A DNA stretch of 64,000 bases from Niebla homalea. Its lineage: Eukaryota; Ascomycota; Lecanoromycetes; Lecanorales; Ramalinaceae. The notes below the pieces were generated by a model. It made no database searches and was not told where the DNA came from. It saw nothing but the letters and a program-made list of their open reading frames with translations. The position numbers were made by a program, and so were the translations under genes. Position 1 is the first letter of the stretch. The number at the start of each line of letters is the position of its first letter. Shown piece by piece: positions 11,403-21,797 of the stretch. The stretch spans positions 930,001 through 994,000 of the forward strand of contig JAHGAU010000012.1 of the NCBI GenBank assembly GCA_019925105.1, written 5' to 3'.

Positions 11403-13209
11403 CTATAATTCATCTCGAGCTTTCTGCGCTCCGTTTCCTTGGCCATCGATCCCACATACCGCAGCTGTACCCACCTCCATTCTGTATACACACTTCTCCT
11501 CCTCTACAATCTTCCAAAGTTCGTCCGTCTCAGCACACGCCAAGACGACCATTGTACTTCTGTTTGGTCCATTCCAACAGTGTTGCCCATTCTCGTATTT
11601 CAATGCGACTCGATCACCGCTGCCCAGGCCTCTGCCGTCAGTCGGGACGTCATCGTCCACGGTGACTCTCTCAAACGAGACGAAATTACCCATATTGGTA
11701 TGACCTCCACCTTTTTTGCTCTTCTGTTTCGTCTGAGTGAGCCAACAAAGCTCATATGTATACTCTCCACTATCCTTCTCGATACACTGACCCTTCAACG
11801 CGCGGAAGACTGAGTCCGCACCAAAATCCCTTGCTAGATCCTCCCTGTGCTCGGTCAACTGCTTCTTGTGCCCTTCAAGGCTGTCTTGAGCAGACTTCAG
11901 CTCATTGCGGGCGTCTGTGAGCTCTTTTGATTCACTCTCAGAGTCTCGATGGGCTGCAAGGACGCCGTTTTCAATGAGCATGAGGCGAAGATCCCGTAGC
12001 TTTTTGTCGATCCAGTCGCGGATCGATATCGGGAGGTACTCTTCAAACTTGTAGACTATAGATCATGAGACAATCGGGTTTGCGAGGACTCCATCAAGCC
12101 TGCAGGGGTACTTACGGACGTCCACATCCTTTTCTTCATCATTCTCCCACTCCGCCCAGTCAATGACCCCCGACTCAGCATCTGTCCTTGCAATCTCATC
12201 GAAATCTCGATCCTGAGCTTCACTGCCAATCTGCGGCTTGTCTCTTGCAGCGTAGTCCTCCCAGCTTCTCACAGCCCTCTTCACACCCTCGTCGTTGAAG
12301 TTCGGGTTGTACTCCTCCTTGAAGGTCGACAGGATGCCCTCTAGCTCCAGAAGCCTCTCCTTGCTGGTATCGCGCTGTGCTCTCAAATCAAGCAAGGATG
12401 TCCGAAGCTCTTCTATCCGATCCTTTGCCAATTGAGCTAGCATACCCAGCTTTCCCGGCTGGCCGGGCTGTTTGACCACCTTCCCCCTTTCCTGCCTCTC
12501 TAGATCGGCAACATTGTTCTCCAAGCCCTTGATCTTGATCTCATCTCCTTGGATCTGGGTCTGTAGCGTCTCGATCCGGTCTGCGACCTGCTTTGCCAAC
12601 GTTTCCGCTTCCCCGACCAACTCCTTTCTCCTTCTCGAAGCAGCAGTCAGTGACCTTTTCCGTTGTTCATCCTGTTTTCTCCATTCTTTTCCAACCTCTT
12701 TGCATGTGTCCTCGCACTTTGTCCCTCCGACTTTGGCCCATTCATCACTGCCGTCACAGCAGGCTTCATAGTCACAAACGCCATCATTCACGCTCATGAA
12801 AGGGACATACCCTGGGATATGACCTTTATTTTTGCAGTAGAAGCCAGGGAGAGCAACAGTAGTGTTTGGATCTTCGGACGGCGCGTTTCCTAGAGATGGG
12901 GGAGAGAGTGGGGAGAGGTGGGCACATGCTGCGGTGCCAGGTTCATCAGACCCGTCCGGGCAGTCGCAAAAGTCATCGTTGACCTTGGAGGGGGCTAATT
13001 GGATCGACGGATGGGATATGCATTGGAATGCTTCTGTAGACTTGAAGTATTTTGCAACTGTTGGATGGTCAGTACAATCGGTTTACACGATGTCTCGAAT
13101 TTGGGCATGCAGAACATTCTGGACCAACACCGCGAGGCCTTGGATTTTCTGCAGCTCCAATCAGACAGGCTGCATGGCTTAACAGCACCAAAGTCTCTAG
13201 TGATCTCAT
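11403..13209 (-). CDS. gtb1: Glucosidase II beta subunit, ER lumen
   Basis: This is the non-catalytic subunit that holds glucosidase II in the ER and presents N-glycans for glucose trimming. Three exons: 13209-13116, 13057-12116 and 12055-11403; introns are 58 and 60 nt and the product is 562 aa. Residues 1-20 form a signal peptide (MRSLETLVLLSHAACLIGAA), and the exon 1-2 junction gives the family hallmark RGVGPEFAKYFK. Two LDL-receptor class A-like modules follow, with VNDDFCDCPDGSDE and VNDGVCDYEACCDGSDEW. Next come a charged coiled coil with an acidic stretch, YKFEEYLPISIRDWIDKK, and a C-terminal mannose-6-phosphate-receptor homology domain. The protein ends in RDEL, a variant of the HDEL/KDEL retrieval signal. 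The first intron uses an unusual GTTCTG donor, but protein continuity supports it strongly. Confidence 0.95.
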
Positions 13210-13534
13210 TGAGGCAAGGCAGAAGCTCGAATACTTCGTCCAGTCGACCCAAACTACAGAAGAGAGGGAGAAAAGGGAATGGAAGCCTGCGCGAAACCGA
13301 CAACGATTCCACAAAAGTCGGGTCGCATTTAGATGTCTTGGCTTTTCTTGACCAATCATGGTCCAGTATGAATCTACAAATATCTACGAGCTTGAGTGCA
13401 GCGCCTTTCGAAACTGATTGATGCATTAGTCCAGCGCTGAGATGTATTTTGAGAAGGCATGTGTTCATCTTGACAACGCCCACCCCAACTCCACGCTTGA
13501 CTGAATCAATATCGATGAGTAAACCAGCACGCAT
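13210..13534. other. Promoter region of glucosidase II beta gene
   Basis: This 325-bp gap lies between the start of the glucosidase subunit gene and the stop of the Rtf2 gene, both on the minus strand. Open frames crossing it on either strand are shadows of the spliced gene. No specific regulatory motif is claimed. Confidence 0.5.
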
Positions 13535-14416
13535 TCACCGCTTAGCGTCGGCTGGCACGGTAAAGCCTCGTGTCATGAAGTCCCCACTGTGACCCTCGAT
13601 GCCTTTTCTCGAGGAGAACAGACTCTTCACATTGTCATTCGAGTCCACTTTCCTTCTCTTCTTACGAGCTTCTTGTTCCGCGAGGACTTTGGCTGTCAGT
13701 GAGGCAGTTTCTGCATTCCTGATGGCCTCTGTCTTTGGCTTTGTCTGAACATGCTCCTTTGCATTTGGTTCCATGGCAGTCGCCTGTTTTCTTTTCTTGC
13801 CGCTACCCGTAGCCTTCTTCAAGGAGTGTGTGAACCCCTCGGCCTGCAGCGTCTGGAGACGTTTCTCTAGCCTTTCCTTCTCTGCCTCGGAAGTCGGTAA
13901 GATCGGTATGATGTTGTCCTTGGAGTAGACTTGACTGCATTTGAGGCAGCTGTCTCCCTGCATTTCCTTGGTCACGCTCTCAGCAAAGGCATGACCACAC
14001 GGGACAATGTATATAGACCTTGTCCCTGGCCCAAGGCTCTTATCTGTGATGGGACAAATCCAGCTGACCGCTGATCCGCTCGCGGTGCTCTCCAACTCGA
14101 ACTTCACATCAACAACATCTTTGATGCTTCGAATCCTGTCCTTGAAAGCTTCGCCTCTTCTGGATAGAACATCCTTGTCGACAGAATCTTGCGATATGGC
14201 TAATAGGTGGCTTAGAATCGCAGACCTGTTGTAGAGGGTACCCAGGGCATCGGATACGACAGGTGCTACCAGTGGCTCATGTGATAGAGCGCAAGTCTTC
14301 CAGTAATGCTCCTGTCTTTCAGTCTGAATCTCTTTCACTTGAGTAGTATTGAGGTCTTTGGCACCCTCCTTCACTAGCTCTCTACGCGTAGGTATACTGC
14401 CGCCATCATTGCCCAT
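13535..14416 (-). CDS. rtf2: Rtf2-type replication termination factor
   Basis: Rtf2 proteins act at stalled or programmed replication barriers and contain degenerate RING fingers. This single-exon frame encodes 293 aa. It opens MGNDGGSIPTRRELVKE, the usual N-terminus of the family, followed by CALSHEPLVAPVVSDALG and YNRSAILSHLL (first RING-like half, residues ~42-75). The second half shows CPITDKSLGPGTRSIYIVP, CGHAFAE and CLKCSQVY (residues ~118-165). The last third is a basic, Lys-rich, probably nuclear tail. Length and motif order fit the family. The gene starts 369 bp from the divergent BTB-like gene, so the two may share a promoter region. Confidence 0.92.
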   Translation of the reverse strand: MGNDGGSIPTRRELVKEGAKDLNTTQVKEIQTERQEHYWKTCALSHEPLVAPVVSDALGTLYNRSAILSHLLAISQDSVDKDVLSRRGEAFKDRIRSIKDVVDVKFELESTASGSAVSWICPITDKSLGPGTRSIYIVPCGHAFAESVTKEMQGDSCLKCSQVYSKDNIIPILPTSEAEKERLEKRLQTLQAEGFTHSLKKATGSGKKRKQATAMEPNAKEHVQTKPKTEAIRNAETASLTAKVLAEQEARKKRRKVDSNDNVKSLFSSRKGIEGHSGDFMTRGFTVPADAKR

Positions 14417-14785
14417 GATAAGTGTCGAGGCCGCTGTGCCTCCCCAGTTTAGTCGCTGGAAGCTCCGTTGTGCAAGGCCGTAAAAGGGTTCGAAGGGCTG
14501 AGTTGATTAGATAGCGTTCATGGTCGGTAGTGAATGAGACGAGCTGTTCGATCTCAAACGGAAAGTGAATGGACGTGCTTGGCGACCGACCAAAGCTCGC
14601 GGGGCGGCAGGGGACATCGGCGGGGTCCAAATTTGCTCAAACTTCGGCTTCCCGAACTTTAAAAATTCTCGACCGTCAACACATCAACTATTTTGCCATA
14701 GATGAATACTTACGGTGAGTAATGACGCTCTCACCATTAGACTTCTCTGAACACCCAGCTTGTCTACGGTCTTGTCAGAAGACCA
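14417..14785. other. Divergent intergenic region
   Basis: The stretch lies between the divergently transcribed rtf2 and BTB-like genes and presumably holds both promoters. No recognised element stands out. Confidence 0.5.
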
Positions 14786-17011
14786 ATGAGTCCAAGCCCA
14801 TCCAAGACAAGCAGCAAGTGGCAACGGGGCAGAATCCCCATCATTCCCGCTGTTCCCCGGAAATTTGAAAAGGCCACAAGGAAATCGTCGCAAGGAGGAA
14901 TCCATGACCAGAGCCATGACCATGACCAGGACAATGTATGGGATTACCATCCCGCTCCAACACAGAGCGTGGACGATAATCCAGGTGAAGCAGGACAAAA
15001 TCTGAAGATAGAGATATCAGGTGCCTTGAACGACGCAGATGAAGTGGATGAGCCTATAATAGCTCCAGAATATGGACAGAGTGCAACTACAAATGTTGCT
15101 CATGATGACCATCATGGTTCCGGACCTCCTAGCAATGCTGTCAAGGCTCAGCCGAGCGAGAAGACTGGCTTGACATTGCTCACATCCCATTCGGCAGAGC
15201 AAGCCTCCTCCTTTCAGCGAGGAGACATTTTCGACGATGGACCATGGTCTGAGGATCAAAATGTGCCTAATATAGGTCCATCCTATGAGACGAGCCAAAC
15301 TTCCTTTTCTCATCAAAACCACATCTCCCCGTCTGTGCAAAACGACTTGCTCAAGGACGCCCCGCCAGCATCATACGGGCCGACTGATTTCGTCCAGGCT
15401 GATATCACATATTCTCAAACATCTTCGGGAGGGGCTGAGCCTGTATCTCTGACTGACGCTCAGGTTCAGCCGGCAGGTCATCCGCATCTTGCAGGTGAGA
15501 TCAGGACACCCCCTGGAGCTTGTGGAATTGAGCCGCACCCGGGGTTTGGTCCAACATCCAATCTATCATCTCCACATACTCCTTTGCTATCTAACACTAC
15601 TGATTCGTCTCATCATGATGATTCCCAAGGATTCACGACTGCCGGCTCCGCTTCTCGATCAACGATCGTCCAGCAGCCCGAAGACATCATCGCCAGAGGC
15701 CCTGACTATCATGTCGGGAACTCTCATCATGCCAGGCCTTCCCCAGCTCATCCAGATATCCACCACACCCGTCAGCCCAGTGACGATGCTCCTTCAGCAA
15801 CATACTCCACATTGCCTGAAAGAGGAGAATCAGGCTTGCCACTAGGATTGCACATCCTTCAGAATTTTGATGTGGGAGCCTTTGCCGACTGTCGAGTCGT
15901 CGTCATGCATGTTGCTAACAAGTTCTCTCCACTGAGATTGTCACTCCACACTCTTATACTTGCTCGTAGCCCCACCCTGAGGGCTTACTTCGCAAATGGT
16001 CACTACAGCTATGACTTTGATGGATTGAAATTGATGTTTCTTCCTGTGAGCGATCGATTTTCGGCTCCCTTTGCACTTGAATTTGCCTTCAAGGTGCTTT
16101 ATGGGACAGCTGCCTCGGATTTTACAGGGCCAAACCACCAAGGCGCGCGGTTTCGTACCAAGGCGGAATACTCCTTGACCTGGATGATGGAGAGTCTAGC
16201 CTTTGCATCTGCAGGCCGCCTTCTCCAACTGATGCCAGTCGAGCTCCGTGGACTTGAGATTGCCAGCAAGATCGTCAATTGGGACAACATAGAGCAAGCC
16301 CTATCCTATGCCCTCGACTCGGTAAACTTTGGTGTTGGTAGCTCTCTTCTTACCAGGACGCCAGAACATGTCTACTCAACCAACGATAGTGATTCTTCAG
16401 CCACAGCCACAATCTTGACTCCTGGGACCAGTCAAGACTCCTCAAAAAGCTCCCCAGAGGCAACAAGTCTTAGCAACGCAGCCTACGCCTCCTCCAAGGG
16501 ATCCTCTCATTTTGATCTGGCGTGTGCTGAAGATCTCCTAAGGCATTGTATTCATTACATTGCTGAACACGTGTCAGATCAGTGGCATTTCGACTGCACA
16601 GCCAAGCCTCTCTGCCACGTGAATAGGCTCCCCTGCACAGATGAGAGCAAGAACACGCAGGCAAAAGCGAGGTTAAGCAAGATTCAATTTGGTGATTTAC
16701 CGACGGAGATGTCAACCCGTGTATCTGGTCAAGACTCGCTTATTTCCAGCTTGGTCATCTCACTCCCTTTCATACCTTTTAAAGCTCTCGTCAGCCTTGA
16801 GAACCAAGCAATCGAGGAGGCCTTGCCTGGCATTGTTCGGGAGAGGGAAGCTAGGCGCAAGATTTTGCTGCAGAGCCATAGTGTCAGCCAATCAGAAAAG
16901 GAGGCCGCGATGCAAGGTGACTGGAGCGAGGTTGGGTACACCGAGAGGGTTGACATCGTTGAAGGGCACCCAACCCTTGCTAGGGCATACACTGGCCTCC
17001 TCTTGGAGTAA
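14786..17011 (+). CDS. BTB/POZ-like fungal protein
   Basis: An uninterrupted frame of 741 codons. The first ~350 residues are disordered, rich in Ser, His, Asp and Pro. A folded region begins at about residue 353 with LGLHILQNFDVGAFADCRVV and continues through SLHTLILARSPTLRAYF, which is the pattern of a BTB fold with its 'held in memory of shape' core and the paired helices. A further helical region follows (residues ~460-530), then a Ser/Thr-rich linker and a helical C-terminus that includes SLVISLPFIPFKALVSLENQ. BTB proteins are dimerisation or Cullin-3 adaptor modules. Whether this one binds a cullin cannot be told. No DNA-binding domain was seen. Confidence 0.85.
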   Translation: MSPSPSKTSSKWQRGRIPIIPAVPRKFEKATRKSSQGGIHDQSHDHDQDNVWDYHPAPTQSVDDNPGEAGQNLKIEISGALNDADEVDEPIIAPEYGQSATTNVAHDDHHGSGPPSNAVKAQPSEKTGLTLLTSHSAEQASSFQRGDIFDDGPWSEDQNVPNIGPSYETSQTSFSHQNHISPSVQNDLLKDAPPASYGPTDFVQADITYSQTSSGGAEPVSLTDAQVQPAGHPHLAGEIRTPPGACGIEPHPGFGPTSNLSSPHTPLLSNTTDSSHHDDSQGFTTAGSASRSTIVQQPEDIIARGPDYHVGNSHHARPSPAHPDIHHTRQPSDDAPSATYSTLPERGESGLPLGLHILQNFDVGAFADCRVVVMHVANKFSPLRLSLHTLILARSPTLRAYFANGHYSYDFDGLKLMFLPVSDRFSAPFALEFAFKVLYGTAASDFTGPNHQGARFRTKAEYSLTWMMESLAFASAGRLLQLMPVELRGLEIASKIVNWDNIEQALSYALDSVNFGVGSSLLTRTPEHVYSTNDSDSSATATILTPGTSQDSSKSSPEATSLSNAAYASSKGSSHFDLACAEDLLRHCIHYIAEHVSDQWHFDCTAKPLCHVNRLPCTDESKNTQAKARLSKIQFGDLPTEMSTRVSGQDSLISSLVISLPFIPFKALVSLENQAIEEALPGIVREREARRKILLQSHSVSQSEKEAAMQGDWSEVGYTERVDIVEGHPTLARAYTGLLLE

Positions 17012-17381
17012 GTGAACGTCCCTAAATCAGCAGGGGGTTAAATAACTTCTTTGTAATATTTTGAATGATCCTGCATTGCAAGCGCTGGGTGCTATGGAAA
17101 TGGGGAAAGCTACGAAAAGTTTTAGGTGATGCGCTGCATATCTTGTTTTGAGCTCAAAACGATACCCACATTATAACCCGAATAAAGGGATCGAAGTTCC
17201 CAGGACTGAGGACAATCCAATTCGCGAAGGGATCTCACTATCGTGAGCTCCTTGCCGTCCAGGCAGTCCTCATGGATCGATTCAGGGTCAATGCAAACCC
17301 ATACAGGCAATAGTGAAGACCATTTCATGTCATTACGGCACCCATATCTACCTGTACAGCAACACGAGCCATCCAACATCT
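17012..17381. other. Convergent intergenic region
   Basis: This gap separates the ends of the BTB-like gene and the coiled-coil gene, which converge. It probably holds both 3' untranslated regions. Nothing else was seen. Confidence 0.5.
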
Positions 17382-19454
17382 TCAGTCAACCGCCCTGCCT
17401 CGACCCATCCTCTCAATATTGCTCATGATTCCGCTCCTCGTCCCGAGACCGCTGCTTCCACTTCGATCCCGTTGAAAGCTACTACCGTAGCCGGCTCCCA
17501 TCCTCCCGATCCTGCTTTCACCATTGTAGGGGCCCCCGCAGAAACCTGGCGCCTTCAAGCCTGACGACCCTGAGATCGAACGGTTGAGGCTGCTCTTAAT
17601 CTCCTGGCTTGTGCTTGCGGCTGCTTGGGTATCTGAAGAACCTGTGGACTCAGAGGCTGGAGCAGACACTGATAGCTGCATCAGCTCTTCCGTTGCCGTG
17701 ACGAGGTCCTCGATCTCCTGACGTGACGCAGACAATTGAACCTTGAGCCCATTTTTCTCTTCCGTGACAGACTCAAGCCTTTCCTGAATCACCACCAGCT
17801 CCTTTTCCACGAGATCAAGCTTCTGCCTCTGATCCGCAAAGCGTTGCTGCTGAGCCTCCAAGTCAGCCTTGAGTGCTTCAGAGTCATTCGTGCCATTCAG
17901 TATCGGTCCTGGCACCACTCCTGACATGGTAGCATCTCGACCTACGCGCAAGTCGTCATTCTCTTTGCTCAATTCATCGATCCGAGACTGCAGATCTCGC
18001 ACTTTCCGTTCCCATCGATCCGAGTAACTCTTCTTCAGCGCGCCGACCTTGGCCTCGTGCTTGGTCTTATACAAGCCGTGCAGCTCTTTTGCAACCTTTG
18101 TCACAGCTGCCTCAACCTCGACGTTGCTATTGGTCGTCCCGTCCGCAGGTTGAGATGCAGACGGTGGGGATCGATTTCTCATGCCTTCCAATTTGCTCTC
18201 TGCCTCGACAGCTCTCGTTTCGGCTTCTTCTCGCTTATGGTCTGCTTCTTGCGCCCTCTGAAGCAGCGCATCCTTCTCGCGGTCTCCAGCAATGATTTCT
18301 TCCTTGACATCCTTGAGGACTTTCTGCATTTCCTGCTGTCGCTTCTCGAGATCTTCTTTTTCATCCTTTAGCGTGACTTTCGCGTTGCGCTCTTCCCGCA
18401 CCTCCTCCAAAGCTTCTCCTACCCGTCTCTCCGCGTCTGTCACTGCATTACTCAAAGCTTTTACTTCAGCCTCTCTCCCGCTAAGCGTGGCTGTCAAGGA
18501 TGATATTTGTGATAGGAAGTTGGATTTCATAGACTCCAGTTCACGAGCCGTGATGCTTGGTATGGAGCGAGGTGTGCGTGCGGGGGTGAGGTCAAAGTCC
18601 AGCAGGTTGGCGAGATGTCTGGCTTCTGATGGCGTGGCTGGCGGGAGGGGATACTTTGTTGGTGAAGGCGTCCGTCGGCTTGATGGGTATGAGGAAAGCT
18701 GGTTGTGAGACTGGGACTTCAAAGGAGAGGACCGGCTCGATTTGGTCGGTGATCTTCGGGAGCTGTGTGTGACGGAGAATTGATCCGTGAAATCGACGAG
18801 CAAATTGGTTGTATCTTCGTCGTAAATCATAGGTCGTTGCCGTGGTGTAGGTGAGCATTGGTCTTCGTCTTCATCATTTCGACGTCTGGAGGGAGTGTTT
18901 TGCCCTTTTGACCGTGGGGAGTACGCTTCACCGATTTGCGACTTCAGCGGACTCCTAGACGCAGTCTTCACAGGGCAGCCCCCCATATTGGCGAAGCGCG
19001 TCATATCTGTATTCGGTACTGCTGAGAAGGCGGAAAAGCATGTGTCATCCATGCCTGCATACCCAAGGGTCTCTCCCAGAGCGGAACTATCACCATCATC
19101 CCCACCATGTTGCCTTTCAGAGGGGTCTTTGCCCGCGTCGTTGAGGTCTGTGGTATTGTGTATGCCATGATCCTTCTTCCGTAGCGCGTTCTCTGTCAAT
19201 GGTTGAGATGGGCGACCCTGTAACCCTCTTTTGGACGGCGACTGTGGGACTGAGGGCGAGACATTCTTGGAAGATGGCAAAGTGACATCTGCGACCAAGG
19301 GAGAACTGGCTGGGCTATCGAAAGGACGATTCTCGTCACCAGCATTGACCGAGTGTTTACTGGGCGTTGAGTTGTTCCGCCGCCAATCTGAGCCAGGAGT
19401 GGCGTTCCGGTTTGAATCTGACGGAGAGAGTGGCGATAGAGGATTGAGCATCAT
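17382..19454 (-). CDS. Coiled-coil protein, possibly Cut12/SnaD-like spindle pole component
   Basis: A single frame of 690 codons. The N-terminal ~300 residues are disordered and hold many S/T-P sites, which suits a cell-cycle kinase substrate. They include a conserved-looking patch, GMDDTCFSAFSAVPNTDMT (residues ~135-153). A long coiled coil covers about 300-450 and another about 515-610. Between them lies a compact basic helical segment, KELHGLYKTKHEAKVGALKK, continuing into SYSDRWERKVRDL, which recalls the central region of fungal Cut12-type spindle-pole-body proteins. The tail is Gly/Ser/Arg-rich. The Cut12/SnaD assignment rests on remembered family character and could be wrong. The coiled-coil architecture is seen directly. 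Confidence 0.75.
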   Translation of the reverse strand: MMLNPLSPLSPSDSNRNATPGSDWRRNNSTPSKHSVNAGDENRPFDSPASSPLVADVTLPSSKNVSPSVPQSPSKRGLQGRPSQPLTENALRKKDHGIHNTTDLNDAGKDPSERQHGGDDGDSSALGETLGYAGMDDTCFSAFSAVPNTDMTRFANMGGCPVKTASRSPLKSQIGEAYSPRSKGQNTPSRRRNDEDEDQCSPTPRQRPMIYDEDTTNLLVDFTDQFSVTHSSRRSPTKSSRSSPLKSQSHNQLSSYPSSRRTPSPTKYPLPPATPSEARHLANLLDFDLTPARTPRSIPSITARELESMKSNFLSQISSLTATLSGREAEVKALSNAVTDAERRVGEALEEVREERNAKVTLKDEKEDLEKRQQEMQKVLKDVKEEIIAGDREKDALLQRAQEADHKREEAETRAVEAESKLEGMRNRSPPSASQPADGTTNSNVEVEAAVTKVAKELHGLYKTKHEAKVGALKKSYSDRWERKVRDLQSRIDELSKENDDLRVGRDATMSGVVPGPILNGTNDSEALKADLEAQQQRFADQRQKLDLVEKELVVIQERLESVTEEKNGLKVQLSASRQEIEDLVTATEELMQLSVSAPASESTGSSDTQAAASTSQEIKSSLNRSISGSSGLKAPGFCGGPYNGESRIGRMGAGYGSSFQRDRSGSSGLGTRSGIMSNIERMGRGRAVD

Positions 19455-19833
19455 GATCTGCAGCTATTTTCAGAACTGATCGAGTAAGTGTCTTGGAGAA
19501 AGGTCGCAGGAGGGCAGGTCGCCAAAGAGAGTGCCAAGAGTAAACAAAGCAGACCTTGGCCAATGGGGCTTAGCCTAAGGGCTTGCTTCCAGCGCATTCC
19601 ACATCATGGTCTTCCCACTCTTGGCGTGTTTGTTCACTCGTCAGCCTACAAGAGCAATCAAGTGAGGGGACCAATGTGCTGTTTGATGTAATCCTCGTAC
19701 CCTTGGGGAAGCAGCAAGCCAAGGCCTCATCATCCTGTATGTTGTAGGGTCGATTCGTCTGACTGATTACCTTTCAAGCCTTTATACCCTCATTTATGAC
19801 TCTCCCATGGTCAAATAACATCACTCCCACAAC
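19455..19833. other. Divergent intergenic region
   Basis: The stretch lies between the divergent coiled-coil and Kelch genes and probably serves as promoter for both. No specific element is claimed. Confidence 0.5.
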
Positions 19834-21350
19834 ATGGAAGCAGGTGCCGCTTATGTTGGTAAGAATGCTGCTGAGGCGGCAGTCGGAGCCTCTGTGGCCA
19901 TCGCAAAGTCTACGATGCCCTTGAGTGCTCGATGGAAGCGCATCGAGACAAATATACGGCTGCCACGCTCCTCTCATTCCCTATCAATAGGTATGTAATC
20001 TCTCAGAGCCATGGGCGAATGTTCCTCATTGTCCGTCATCCATACGGTCTGGACAAGATTCTGCTGTAGAGTCTTCCAACAGTCTAAATGCGGTCGCAAC
20101 TTTGTCTTTGGTCAATCCACGTCTCTTGAGCAATGTTAAGCTTTTTTATCTCAAGTTCGTTGAGAGGCTGAACTGTCATTCAAACAGTAAAAGGCAAGAT
20201 CTACCTCTTCGGTGGCGAGGAGAAGCCCCGCGAACCGGTCGATAATCACATGCATATTGTCACTCTACCACAGTCTGAGCATGATCAAGTAGACTATCAG
20301 GCGGTGCCTGCGATAGGCTCTGATGACCAAGCCATACCTGTCCCACGTGTCGGTCACACTACGGCCGCCATTGACGAACGTTTGTATGTATTTGGTGGCC
20401 GAGGCGGGAAGGAGATGAAGCCATTGGAGGAGAATGGGCGAGTCTGGGTCTTCGACACGAAGTTGAAGCAGTGGAGCGTTCTTGATCCTGCTAAAGGCTC
20501 GCCCTATCCAGCCGCGAGATCATATCACTCTTCAGCATCAACGCCACACCCATTGAGCTCTCCAATGAACGGTCAGACCGAGGATGCAATGGGTGCGTCC
20601 CAATCGGGCTTTGATGATCATGGCACAGTCTTCATCCATGGTGGTTGTCCGGCATCTGGAAGGACAGCCGATGTCTGGGGCTTTGACATCGCCTCTCGTG
20701 TCTGGTCTCAATATGCAGATGCTCCAGGGGCTCCCCGCGGTGGAGCCTGCCTCACTTTCGCGCAGGACCGCATATATCGCTTTGGAGGCTTCGATGGCGA
20801 GCGAGAGCTAGGCGGCTCCATCGACTTTCTGCATTTCACCTTGTCTACATTCGACGATAAGGGGGGCAAGGGCGAGCTAGCAATTTCCCCCAAGACTGGA
20901 AGCTGGGAAAGTGTGGCAATAGACGATGGTGCCGGCCCTGGTAATCGGAGTGTTGCTGGCTTTCAGCCCATTACTACAGGTCAGGGCCGCAATTACCTAG
21001 TCTTGTTCATGGGGGAGAAAGATCCATCCTCTTCGGGACATGACGCAGCAGGCAAATTCTGGGATGATGTCTATTCTTTCCAGCTCAAACCTGACGGAAT
21101 GACGGGTGCAAGCTTCAAAGATGCCACGAGGATACTAGTTGGTGCAAAGACATCAGAAGAAACGTGGGCTCGCGTGGACATTCCGGAAAGCTCAAAGACG
21201 TCGGGCGAAGCGGGAGGTCCAGGTCCTCGAGGCTGGTTTGCATCTTCACAGGGGCAGGATCTCGGACCAGGTACTGTTATTCTCTGGGGAGGTGTGTTGA
21301 ACGATAATTCGAGAGCCACGGATGGTTGGATCTTGACAGTAGAGTCTTGA
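19834..21350 (+). CDS. Kelch-repeat beta-propeller protein
   Basis: Two exons: 19834-19990 and 20188-21350, with a 197-nt intron; 439 aa. Exon 1 starts MEAGAAYVGKNAAEAAVGAS and supplies the first propeller strand (RWKRIETNIRLPRSSHSLSI), completed across the junction by VKGKIYLFGGEEK. Further Kelch motifs are VPRVGHTTAAIDERLYVFGG, ARSYHSS followed by GTVFIHGGC, and RGGACLTFAQDRIYRFGGFD, with weaker blades after that. No signal peptide or catalytic motif is present, so it is probably a cytosolic protein-interaction propeller. Similar single-domain Kelch proteins are common in filamentous fungi and their roles are mostly unknown. The intron is long for this window, and an additional small exon within it is possible. 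Confidence 0.88.
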
Positions 21351-21797
21351 ACACGAGGCACATGCATGTCGGCAACCTCTCGGCGTGGAGGGCCCCTGTC
21401 CCACAGAATCCTGCATTTGCGAGACAGAGGATATGATGATCAAGTCTGTTGCGAAGCTTTATAGCATCTGTCCAACTTCGCCCTCCTCCCCTTGGACAGC
21501 TGATGCGGATCATGAAGGCTGGGGGGAAATCAAGAGCTGGTTCCAACAAGGCTGTCGTTGCCCCCAATTCTTTTTCACCAGCTTCAGGAAGGCGCGAGAG
21601 GCTACTATCTTGTAGCAATACAAATACTCCGTCACCACCAAACATGCTTCATCACAACGATCATCAAGCCTTCATCGATAAGTCTGACTTTATTACTAGC
21701 ACTCTGTTCTTGATCTTGCGCTGTTGTGGTCTCTCGTTGCATCACTATTCCCGCAGCTTCCTCTGATCTCAATTCCTGCTCACCAACCTCTTTGAAG
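21351..21797. other. Intergenic region
   Basis: The stretch lies between the tandem Kelch and 655-aa genes. It holds the 3' end of the first and the promoter and CT-rich leader of the second. Nothing else was seen. Confidence 0.5.

Noticed and set aside
12995..13534. 179-codon minus-strand frame upstream of glucosidase II beta
   Set aside because: It overlaps the signal peptide exon and intron 1 of the spliced gene in another frame and has no independent support.
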